From positions 651,448-715,447 of the forward strand of contig VYZI01000183.1 in the NCBI GenBank assembly GCA_013397695.1: a stretch of DNA of 64,000 nucleotides, in the 5' to 3' direction. How positions within the stretch are numbered: position 1 is the stretch's first letter; each line of letters begins with the position of its first letter. The notes beneath the pieces were generated by a model. The model made no database searches. It saw only the letters and a list, made by a program, of their open reading frames with translations, and was not told where the DNA came from. Source of the DNA: Centropus unirufus (taxonomy: Eukaryota > Chordata > Aves > Cuculiformes > Centropidae). Of the stretch, positions 13,201 through 25,200 are shown in pieces. The position numbers and the translations under genes were made by a program.

Positions 13201-16200
13201 AGGTCAAGTTCTAGAAAAACATAAGTAAGTGTTAGTGAAGTCACCCTATGCTTTTGTATGTTCTGATGCTAACATAATGCTCTACGTGTCTGGATGAAAG
13301 GTCTTGGTACTTGCCCAGCAGTAGTGGCTCACCTTAGCTATTGTCTGTCCTCTCAGAATAGGATTCATTCTCTGTTTCATTGCGTAGGTGTAGAAACAGT
13401 GCCCCATTGTGTTCGCTGCTGTGCAACAGAAGTGCTCTGTGGTGGGTTTTGGCTGCTGGTCAAGCCTTATGGTGGAAAATCTGTAGGCCTAAACTTAAAA
13501 GTTCCTGGTCTATTAAGTGCTGCGTGCACAGAATTCCCTGTAAAAGAACACCGTATAACACTTGAAATTGTCTTCAAAAAAGGTCTGCAAAACACTATTT
13601 CTCTATTCTACTAATCTGAGAAGTGTATGGCAACAGTATCTTGCATGCTGATGACTTTGCAGTGAGCCTTGCGTTGTGGCTTTGGCTTTTGATTTCTTTT
13701 AAATATATTTTTCATTGTATTTTAAGGATCTCTTTGGTGCGATACCTGCAAAGAAGCAGCAGGAAAAGACCCTGGATGAGAAAGCCAAGTTCTCAGAGCC
13801 ATTCAAGAAATCCTCCAGCTTATTGTTCAGCAGTGATGAGGAGGTACTAAGGAGTAAGATTTGCTTAAAAGAGATTATTGAGCTTTATGCTGGACAAAGC
13901 ATAAAACTGTTGAGATAGGAACCACAGTCAAACTCTGCTGTGTCCATGTGCCATTCCTACCAAAATCCTGTGACTGATTTGCAGCTGAGGAAGCTCTCTG
14001 ATTCTTGGCCCAAATTATCTCAGGATCTAGGTAATGGAAGTTATGTGAAAGAGAAAATCAGTATTTTTAGTGCAATTTATAGAAAGATCTATAGCAAATA
14101 GAGGCTGCTGCCAACAAATCTGATTTAAAAACACTAAAAGGTAAAAATAAGTTTGCTTTTATTGCTTTAATTTGATAAGGAATGTTTAGCAGTTCTAGAT
14201 GCCTATGTGGGAAGCTTTGGTTTGGGTTATTATAGTGGGGGTTTTCTATGTGAGGGTGTTTGGGTTTTTTGTTTGCTTGGATTTGATGGGGGTTTGGTTT
14301 TTGTTTGCTTTGCAACTCTAGCAATGGGAAAAATGAAATATAAATAAATAAGCTTCCCAGAGCAGACACTTTTTAGGGATGGATTAGATGTTGTACTGCA
14401 TCTTAAATGAAAGCCAGAGACCTTAAATAAATTCAATACTTGTCTGAAAGGTCTCTGAATTAAGTCATGAATAGGATTCAGTTCTTGGCCCTTCCACTCC
14501 CCAAAATTTCTCTTTTGTGTAGAATTGATTTTTATTAGCTGTTTTGTAATTGCTTGTTTAGTGGGTACTACTAATACCTTTAGATACCTTTCTACCTTAA
14601 TGTAGAATAAACTAAGTTTATACTTTAACACGCCTGTAGCTCCTTTCAGGAAGGGGACAAACAGAGGTTGGGAACAGGGAAAACATCTTGAAATGCTGGG
14701 AATAAGAGAACATGCAAGCCAGAAAACTCTTCCAACCACAGAAATGTTTCCTCCTAATGTTGACTTGTTCAGTGGGCAGGCTCAGAAGAAGGTAGTAGAG
14801 AGATGCAAGGACTGCCAAGATGCTGAAGTGTTTTTGCTTGTAGGAAATATGAAAAAGTGGCTTTTACCAAGACAAAAAGAAAACTTATGGGTTACTTATT
14901 TTTAAGGAGCACTGGAGCATCTCCAAGCCACCTAAACTTCCTTCTGAAGATGACCAAAAAAAGGACCCTGCAAAACCAGCTAGCACTGTCAGTCAGGCTA
15001 AAGCTGTGAAGACGAGGAACCTCTTTGAGGAAGAGGATGAGGAGGATTTATTTGCAATCGCTAAAGAGAGGTGACCATCCTGGGAGGAAAGGGAGGGTGT
15101 TTTTTCAGAGCAGCCCAGCAGCATCCTTAATGCCCGATGGACCCAGGCGTATTGCAACTGTTTTGTTCCTTGCTGCTGCAGCTAAGGAGGAAGTAGAGAT
15201 GTGCAAGTGGAATGGCCAGGGCTAGGCTTTTACCTCTTTTCCATCTACAGTGGATCCTTCTCCTTGCCACCTCTGGGCTGGGCTCCGCATTTATATGCCT
15301 GCGATATAAAATCCTCTTGACCTTTTTTTATATTTAGTCCTTCAGAAAGCTGTGCAGACAATAAGGGAGGGTGGTAAAATGGTTGAGACAGTAAGGATGT
15401 TGAGTCCTATATCTGGGACCACTTGCTGCAAATGATGGTCCTAAGTAATACTTTTAAATAGATGCAGTGCATGGCTAATGAAACTTGCACTGAATCATCC
15501 ACTTTCTCCTCTCTCATTGTAGCCAAAGAAATCCACAGAAGGTATCGTTGTTGTTTGAAGATGATGCTACTAATGGAGAATCACTCTTCAGCTCCCAATC
15601 AACACTACTTCCTTCAGTCGCTAAGGCTGCAGAGGTACCTCCCCTTTCTTTTAATTTGGAATATTTGGTCTTTCTATATATTCTATATTTTTGTAACTTC
15701 CTTGTTAGGTACTGAGTGCAAGTCTAGGTTGGTTTAGAGAATAATAGTTCTAGCAAATTGGGAATGGGAGCAGGACAGACTGAACTCTTGCATGTAAAAC
15801 TTCATGGAGTCTTAAGAAAGGCTCCAAAATTTTCTTGACCACTAACGCTAAATTTGTTTGATTTCTATTAAAAGCTCTTCCTGAGGGTGTTCTGAGGGCC
15901 CTTAACGGTAAAATACCATTAAAAGGACCAGACTGGTTACTGCTGACTGTGAAGCTAGGGCTTCACCCTCTGTCACCTCAAAACAAGATGGATCAGATGT
16001 GGCTACAGGCTTCTTAGTGGCCCTCTGTTGAGAGTGCGCATGCTGTATCCTTTGTCTTAGGAGCTTAGCCCATCCTGTACTGCCAGTCTCTTTGTACTTC
16101 AGGATTGAAAGTAGGAGTTGCAAAAGCTTAACATAATTGTATCTGTAGTGGGAATTCCTGCACGTGTGTGTGCGCCATCCCTGCTCCCTGCGTTGCCGTT

Positions 16201-19200
16201 CTGCTTAGTAGGCTATGGGCCACGATAACTGATAAAGACAATAGGCATCGGAACAGAAGAACCAGGCAAGCTACAGTCCAGCTGCTGCAGTCACAGGAAA
16301 CAGTGTAACAACCAGACAAGATTCCCAGTGCTTACAACTATGCTTTGTTTTAAGATTCTAAGCTTACGACTGCTTTCTGGCACTCTTCAAACCTGACTGA
16401 GGAGTCTATAATACTAGAAATTAAAAATGTGACAATCCAGAATGTTGCACGGGAGGAAAGTTAAGTCAAGCATGTTGCCAGTGACCTAGAGCCCCTGCAA
16501 AAAGCAAACTGAGACTCATGCTACCTACAGCAGTGTTTGCTTCTTATATACCCACCAATTTTATGTCAATGATATTCTCTTAATTTTGCAGGAGAAAGTA
16601 AAACCAGCACAAGCACCACCTTTCTTTAATGAAAGAGGAAAGGAGGAAAAGGAAGATCTGCCAGAGAGAGCAGGAAAGTCTAACCAGGTAGAAGATACAT
16701 TGTGGTGTTTAGAAGAGCCTGGAGCAGTTCCGGTGCCTAAAGGAACAGATGTTGCAGGACAGCAAACAAAGGAAAAAGTGAGGGATTTTCTTACATTAAT
16801 CTAAAGTTTGATAAAGGTTCAGTTTAAAAAGTAATTAAAAAATAAAAAAACCAAAACAAAAACCACCAACCAGCAGTCCAACAGTCCTGCTCTGGGACTA
16901 GAATTATTTTTCTTCATTTCCTCTTCAGTTGCCAAGGAGAGACTGTCTTCATTTAGCAAAATCAATTGTCAGTCAAACAGCAAAATTTATTAAATTGCAT
17001 TTAAGAGTTGTTTTCCAAATGATGTATAGGAGAGAATTGTTTAAAGGGAGGGGGAGTGGGGTAGGGGGAGAAATCTGCTTTGTTTTTCTTCCAGAGTGGG
17101 TTGGGTAATATTTATTCACATGAGCAGAGCTTTCCTTTAAAGACACTCTAGGATAATGTGTAGGCTTTGCTTCAAGCTCAGTAACATTTTTTCAGCATGA
17201 TTACAAATGATGTTCGTAGCTATGGCTTTCAGGATTGTGGAGTTCTCCTGGGCAGCCCTGTTGCAGAATAGTATTGATACATATTTATTGAAGAAGCTTC
17301 AGCAGAACGTGGGCCTGGTCTTCCTGAGTGATTGTGGGGAATTACCAGCTGATGAATTTTCAGAGTAGCTATCATGATTTGCACTTCCTGAGTACATTCC
17401 AGTTTCAGGTAGCATTGCCCACTCCAGAGAATCCCAAATTGCGTGAATTGGTTACCTCGGGGGTAGTGGCTGAGCTGCTTGATGAAGCCTTGTGGTGCCC
17501 GTGCAGCCTGACAAGCAGCTGAGGAGGAAACATATGCTGCAGCATAGAGCACAAGAGAAAACTTGTGTTCACTTTGGGGCCATCAAATGGGTTCTCTTCA
17601 TCTACTAACCTGCATGTTGCTATGAGTTGAATGTATCAGTTCGGTAGTGGATGGCAAAACTCTGACCGATGCTGGTATTTAATCAAGAAAACTTAGTGGT
17701 TCTTTGGGCAAACCAGAATGGAACAGGCTGATGTGTTAATTTTTTTTTACTTTTTCTTTTGGTGGAGCCTGCTGCAGCAGCACCCTCAGAGCCAGAGAGC
17801 AGTTTGGATCTTTTTGCAACATCACCACCAGCTCTGGAGAAAGATGTCAAGACTCAAGCTAAGAAAGTGTTAAGCTTATTTGAGGAGGAGGAAGAGGAGA
17901 GACTCGATGAAGATGATGGCATGAAAAATGCACAGAAAGGAACTGGTGTGGTGAGTCTGGGCAAGTTCTTCAACACTAGGAAATAGTATTTCTACCTCTA
18001 CCATTCTAACCATAGTTGGTTTTTGTTTGTTTTTTACCCTTCTCTTTGTCTCATGGAGGCTAATCTTTCTCTGCTTCAAAACTTCCAGATTCTTGGGTGA
18101 GAAGTTATTCTTGTTCTTCTCCCTAATTGTGAATTTCATAGTAAATTTCACACTGAGAAATGGTTGCAAGAAGTCACATCTGTTCTATGAATTTGGAAAG
18201 AAATCCTTTCAAATCTTTCCCTCAAAGCACTGTGCATGTAACAGTCATGAAGGGATCAAGGTGCTGAAATGCACATTCATGCAGAAGTCGGAATAGGTGG
18301 TTTGGGAGCTTAATATTTTTGATAGGCAAATCTGAAAGGTCCTATTATTTGTCTTGCTTATCTCTGTTTGGTTTGTGTGGATACTCCCAGATGTGTATTA
18401 TGTTTTCATGTGTCTGGGCATAGACAGCAGTTCTGGTGCTCTAAAAACACAATTTGGTGCACAGAGAGTCGGGGAAGGGAGAACTAATAAAAATCACAGA
18501 ACGGGGTGTATGACCCAAAAATGGTGTACTGGAAACTAGCTTTAGTAGGCAGACCTTTTGGAGCTCCTGGAGACTTGAACTGGGAAAGGGAGAATCAGGC
18601 TTTCTTATTATTTCTGCTGCTTGGTTTTTTGAGTCTGATGTGACGCAGCTGCACATTCATTCATACTTTTATGAGGCATTGTTTCATTTGCATAGGTCCT
18701 GAAGAGACAGACATGGATACTGGCCTTTTACCTAGACATTCAGCGGGTCCTTTGTGTTTTGAAAGTCAGGCCTGGGTGTGTGTAGTGATTATGATCATAG
18801 AAAGGCATTGTTTCTGATGTCCAAGCAATGATGTGGTTGGTTTGCCAAATAATAGAGGGCTGATAAGGTGATCTGTTTCACTGTCAAGCTTCCTCACCAC
18901 CAGCAATTTGGAAAGTACAAGTTCTTTACAAAAGGAGACAACATGTTCTATTCTTCCTTGGTGGGGGGGGGGTGGTATTTGCTTTAACAGAAGGAGAACA
19001 GGGAATCTAGCAACAATAATAGCTTTACAGGCATTCCACTTTGGGATTTTATTTTATTCTTCTTTAAAAAGGTAGCTTAGAAAGATAATTAACCATGTTC
19101 TCTTCCTCTTACTTCTGTCTGGCACCGTCAGCTTGAAAAATTCATGACACAAAAGTCTTACTAAAAATACACCTTACTATGCACTCATGGTAACATACTG

Positions 19201-22200
19201 AAGAGATTTTTTATTAATTTTCCTCCTAAGGAAGCTTTAGCAGCTGGATCCCAGGTCAGCAGACGAAGAAAGAGCTTGGTTAATATCTTCTAATCAAATT
19301 GAGCTCTGAGTACGAACACTACAAGTTTTGCAAATTTGGTCAAAGTAAAATAAACAGCTGGCAGTTAAAATTCTATTTTTGTTACCAAGGTTGTAGTGTA
19401 GCCTCAGATGAATTATAACCTGTCCTGTCACTAGGCGAATAATCTTCTTAAGGAGACCTATCTCTTCTCCTTCCAGGCTTCTGAGAAAAGTACTCAGCCC
19501 AAAAGCACCGGAGTCTTTCAAGACGAGGAGCTCCTCTTCAGTCACAAAATTCAGAAGGACAATGATCCAGACGTCGACCTCTTTGCCAGCCCCAAGAAGT
19601 CAATGGTGAGCTCCAAGTCCTCCTCTGAACTTGCTATTTCAAAACCAGTCTTTGAAGTGTGCAGCTTACCAGTGTTCCTTGTTTGAACACAGCTCAGGTC
19701 ACTGATATCCAGGGAGGGCCAAGAGCACTGTCATTTCAGGAACCGTGAGCTGAAGGAGATGTGCTTTTGATCTGTGACACATCTTTTCTTTATCTTTTCT
19801 CTCTCTTCAGTCTGCAAACCGTACCCTGAAGCCATCTGGAGGAGGGCTTTTTGGGGATGATGATGAGGATGATCTCTTCAGTACTGCTAAAACAAACCTT
19901 CCGGTATCTGTTCCTCTGTTGACAATGGCCTGTTTCTTTCCAGTGTCTTTTATATATGAAAGAGACTTTTCTGTATATATTCCCACAAGAAACAAAGTGA
20001 ACAGAAATGGCGATGGTGCTCCTAGAGACACAGGGAACAAGCAGATTAATTAGGGCTGCTAAAGCAGAGCTGAGAAGACTGGATTCTTTTTCTTTTTGTG
20101 TCCAGCTGGGCCTGGCTTAGGTAGAAGAGAGCACCCCTGAGCAGAAATCGGAGTTGGCAGAGTTTGTATTATTTGTTTTATTATTCATCTTGCTAGTATT
20201 AAGTCTCTAGTTCATGCATGACTGATGAGCCTTGCTCTATGGCTTATGTAATTAAAGTCTCTGTGGGTCAGTTTGATTTAAGGTAATGAATGTGGTATTA
20301 AAATCCTTGTGGTGACTTGATTGTTTTTAGAGGGTGAGCAGCTGCAGTATTAAACTAGACTGTACTACAGGTGGTCTGAAGTCAAAGTCCTAATGTGTTC
20401 CAAGTTGCTACTCTATATTTATTTAGCTTAATTTTATTGAAGCCAGCTTTTCCTGTATCCTATTTCCATATCTGTGGCTTGAAGTTAGGCTAGAAAACGT
20501 GATATTTTTCTGGAAACAGTTTCTTTGAGGACTTTGGAAGGAGTGGTCTTAAGTAGCTAGCACTCCGCAGTTATATATGGAGCCTGCTTGCTTGAAGACA
20601 TAAAAATAACAGTGTTTCTTAGCTAGCTTTGTGCTTTTATTTTCCCTGCTATCCTGTGCATGGAGAGATATGTATGCATTTGGAAGTCTATTAAAATTCT
20701 CATTTAGCATAGACAGCAAAGGCTGAGATAGGCTAAAAGAATGGAGATGTGGAAGGCCCTTGTCATTTCAGAGCCAAAAGGCAGTGCCTACCATGCATTG
20801 CAGAATCAAAAGATGTGGCCAGTTTTCTCTTCAGATAGAAGCAAGATTTTTAAAGGCTTTACTTGTGGGGAGACAATGATTTTTACTCAATTCTTGTGCT
20901 CTTAATGCTTTCAGAAAGTAGCTGAGAAGAAAAAACGTAAGGCCAGTACTGGCCCTTCCTTGGAGAGCAGTGATCTTCCTGAAAATGCTTTAAGTGCCAA
21001 AAAAGATGAAGATCTGAAGACAGTAACTACAGAGGCAAGTACCTAAATCTTACGCCTTGAATACCATGCAAACTAAAAGGAGATGTATCATTTTCAGTCC
21101 CTTGAAAAGATCAAAACTAATGCCTGGATTCACTGGCTGCGAAACAGCAATGTGTAGCCAAACTCCTCTCTGCTTATCAGCAGGTGCATTGTCCCAAGCA
21201 AGAAGTTTAAATGCTACTGATAGTTTTTATTCATTGTCCACACACTTATAAAGGCAAAGTACAAGGCAGTTCAGAACTACACGTCAGGTCCAGTTGGATT
21301 GAAATTAGGCTGTCTGTTGGCGTGAATGTGATCTTTCAAAAATAATTGGACTTTCTCAGAAAGGAGAACAGGGCGTCCAGCGCAAAACTGTGACTCCTGC
21401 GAATCTTATCCTGGAGCTTTCATGAAAAGCAAACAAGACTTACTCCTGTCCTTAATCTTGCAGAACCAAGGGTGTCTGGGAGAGGCAATCTGGGTCTGAA
21501 TTCTGGCTTATGCTTGACCAGAGCAGCATGTTGGATTTCCATCCGTAGATTAGCTTTTCACTGTGGGGTGTGGGTGTTGTTTTTTCTCTGCTGGGTTGAG
21601 GAACACCGAGCAAGTCTGTAGTGCTAGTAATTAGCCTGTCTTTCCTTATGTTCAAGTATTCCTTAAGTGTAGAACCATGTTCATCTTTCCTTTTTTATAC
21701 CTATTGACAATGTTGTATAGGAATATTCTTAGCCTGTCTGAGATTAAGCTGAGCACCACATGCTTCTAGTGGAGAATGATCTCCTCTGGTATTGGGATTT
21801 CTCCAGACTCCCAAACCAGTATCCTTTGCAAAGCCTCAGTTACTTCAACCTGGCTGAAGGAGCTCTGACTGCCCGGTCACCCTGACAGCAGTACAGCCTA
21901 GCTCCCAGAATCATGGCAGGCTATAAACCTGTGGAGGGCAAGGTCTGGGAAAACACCTTAGCTGATTTGACTAATCCCAAAGTCCTAGAATTGACCCAAG
22001 TCTTCAGACCAAACAGCTGCTCTTACTCTTTTAATCTAGTCTTATTTCTCATGGCCTGCTTTCTGTAAATAAACACTTCTCTGAAGCTTTTTTCCTTGCA
22101 GGCTGAGGCACAATTTTGTAGCCTTCTTGGCTTCTGTGTGGGCTTCATTGAAGTTTGTGGCCCTATTGTAGTCAATCAGACAGCAGTTAATTTTATCAGT

Positions 22201-25200
22201 CTGTCAATTCAGCTTCAGAGCCTCTTAGGGGAGGGAATAAGCAAGGAGGGAGGGTAGCTGCCACAGTTCGATTCGACTTGTGTTGTGTGTGATCTGAAAG
22301 TTGTGGGGTTGCTATGATAAAGTATAATATTGGGTAGGAGGGTGGAATGAAATGTCATAATGAAGGTGGGGCTATGGCATGGAGGCAACTGAAGTTGAAA
22401 CTTGAGTGACTGTAGATCTGGTAGAATGCATTGATAACAAGGTATCTTAAGAAGAAGTTGGTAAACAGTGAGTTGTGTTCTACAGAGTATTAAAATGCAA
22501 ACTACGCTCTGGTTGATAACTTGCCCACTTGTTTAATCCAGTGTAATTTTGTGCAGAAATCTACAGTTCCTGTTCCCATTAAAACCAAAGAGCCCTCATC
22601 TCGGATTGGAAAGATACAAGTAATTAACTTTACTGGCATTTTGGCTTTCAAGAAAAAAATTCTTCTTTGCCTCACTGATGGCTGTCCCTGAAGCAAAATC
22701 TTTTTACCTTCTTCCCTTACTCTTGCAATTATTTTTTTTCTAGATGGCAAATTTTCTATTTTTTTGTATTGCATGTTTAATAATATTTCCTTCTGCCATT
22801 TCAGATCTGACTCTGAGCAGCACTATTTACTTTATTACTCTATCTGGGGTGCAGAGGGTGGGCTCCTCTTCAACCTGCTATTCTTCTCAGCACTATTTTA
22901 ATTATGTTCAGAGGCTTAGGGTATTCGTTATGTCCCTCTTCTGATACAAAATGACTAATAACTGCATATATCATAGTATTGTTCGTAAAGTCAGAACCAG
23001 CGTTCCTCGAAGAGGATACTGAGCTACACAGGTGTTTAGCTTGATATAACGTGGCCGTGCCCTTCTTGAAGCTCTTATGCATTGGTGAGCACTCCCCAGA
23101 CTCAGTGAGACAAGAGGACATCAGTGTGAGAGGCCTAGCACTTGCAGGAGTAGAACTTGAATGCCTACATATGCTGGCTCTGGCTCTTTCTCTGGAGCTG
23201 TGCTTGGTTTGCAGCAGTACTTATATGATCTCTTTTTGTATGTACATTTTTGTTTTCTCTGTTTTGTAGGCTAACTTAGCTATTAACCCTGCAGCCCTGC
23301 TACCTGGAGTAATGCCTAAAGTCTCCATTGTAAAGTCCCCCTTTCCATTTTTGGACGCTCCATTGCATGAACCCAAGGATGTCCAGAACAATGAAACCTC
23401 CTCCGCTGCAAGAAGCAATGAAGAGCTTGGTGTGAGCTTTGATCAGCCTATGCAAGCAGATACCTTGCACAGCGCCAATAAGGTAACCTTGATGTTTAGG
23501 AGGATAGACGGGGGGATTAAGAACAGAGTTTGTTCTCATGCAGGAATCTATGTTTTGGTATGTTGGTTCTGCCAGAAGTGTAGTCTATCTGAATCTAAAT
23601 GGAGGTGTGGAAATCTAATCCTTACTCATTTCTCACAGAAGTAAATCCTGCTATATCTTTAGCTTTGTACGGGGCTTATGGGTAAGCCTAATTCTTTGCC
23701 TTTTTAAGGTACATGTGTACATCCCCCAAATATAGTCATTTTCCCTGTAGGTTAAAGGTGTTTTAGCTTGACATCTTGTTCTGTTCCAGGAGATGCCAAC
23801 TTGGAAACCATAAAAAACACACCTCCATAGGCTATCTATAAAATAATTTGGGGAGAGATGCTGTGGCAAGATATCAAGAACACATGACTGCTGTAGGTTG
23901 ACCTTTACCTCATCTGTAGACAAAAATGTCATGTTGTTCTGAACTGTCACTTCTAGTTCTTCTTTCAAACAAAAATTTTTTTTTTAAAGCAAAAACTCGC
24001 ACAAAACCAAACCAAAGTGTTAATCTTTTGACATGGTAGATCTGTTTCACTTAGGTTTTGTTCATACCTTCTACTTTATGGACTGCAAAAGGCACATTAT
24101 TATTAAAGATTTAGTCGTTCTTTATGAAAAAAAGTAAACTTGAACCATGAAGTTAAGATTTGATCTGGGTGCTTATGATGTTATAGATCTCTTGGGATTT
24201 CCAATCCAGAGAGTAGTGATTAGGATAAGATAACACGATCTTACCTTTGGCTCTGACTTCTTAATGCTGCTGGAGCTCATTGTGATACTTTTGTATAGAT
24301 AGGCTTGAAAAAAGAGGGCTCCTGTAATTGCATATGGTCAGCCCTGAATGTTCATTTTAGCACATTGGTGATGCGTGTTTATTTACAGCAGTCATCTGAG
24401 AAACATCATCTCGGGAGCTACACAGTGAATGTTTCGTGTGGCTCAGGTTACATGTCAATTTTGGCCTTTCATTGCATCTTGAACCTTTCGAGTTTGAGTT
24501 TAAGCTGTAGATATACCCAGCCAAATGCACTTTTTTCCAAAGGCTGGAGCAAAGCAACCTTCCCACCATTCTGGCCATCTTTTCAAAGAACAGTGGGTGG
24601 AGAGGAGATTGGATTTTTTTTTTTGAAAGTGCATCTCCCTTTCATTATAACTTTCCTGGTTTTCAGCCATGCTCCGATCAACACAGCCCCATGCTCAGAA
24701 GGCAGATGTGCTTCTACGATAATTCTGACAAAAGCACATAGGGTCTTTAAGCTCCAGTACAGCAATTAAAAAAAAAAAAGAGGAAAAGGAGGTTGTGCAT
24801 ACATACCTGCATGAATACTCCTGTCTATGTGGGAGGGGCTAGAAGCTATAATGGAAAATTGGAGGGAGCTTTTTTAAAAGCAGCAATGAACTGTGGCAGG
24901 CTATGCATAACCTAATTAGTCATGTCTTGGACAGACAACTGCACTACAGAAGGCCCTGGATTAGCGGGCTATCACACTGACTAAGGTATTACCTAAAGCC
25001 AAGGGGCTAGTGTCTTGCTGACCTGTGTTGTGACTCTCGCTGCTTGCAAGTGCTGTTCCTTGTGTACCCCAGTTCCAAGTCCTGTTGAATGACCAGAGAG
25101 CAGCAGATCAACTCCAGCGTTATTTTTCTGAACTCTGTTGCAAGCTACTACAAGCTTGAATGTCCCTCTTGTCCATCTTTCCCCCTTTCCGAATAATGGG

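Noticed and set aside
14067..14739. Minus-strand frames of 100-169 codons in the WASHC2 intron
   Set aside because: No splice or promoter context; the translation is dominated by Lys/Gln/Pro/Asn from T/G-rich intron sequence.
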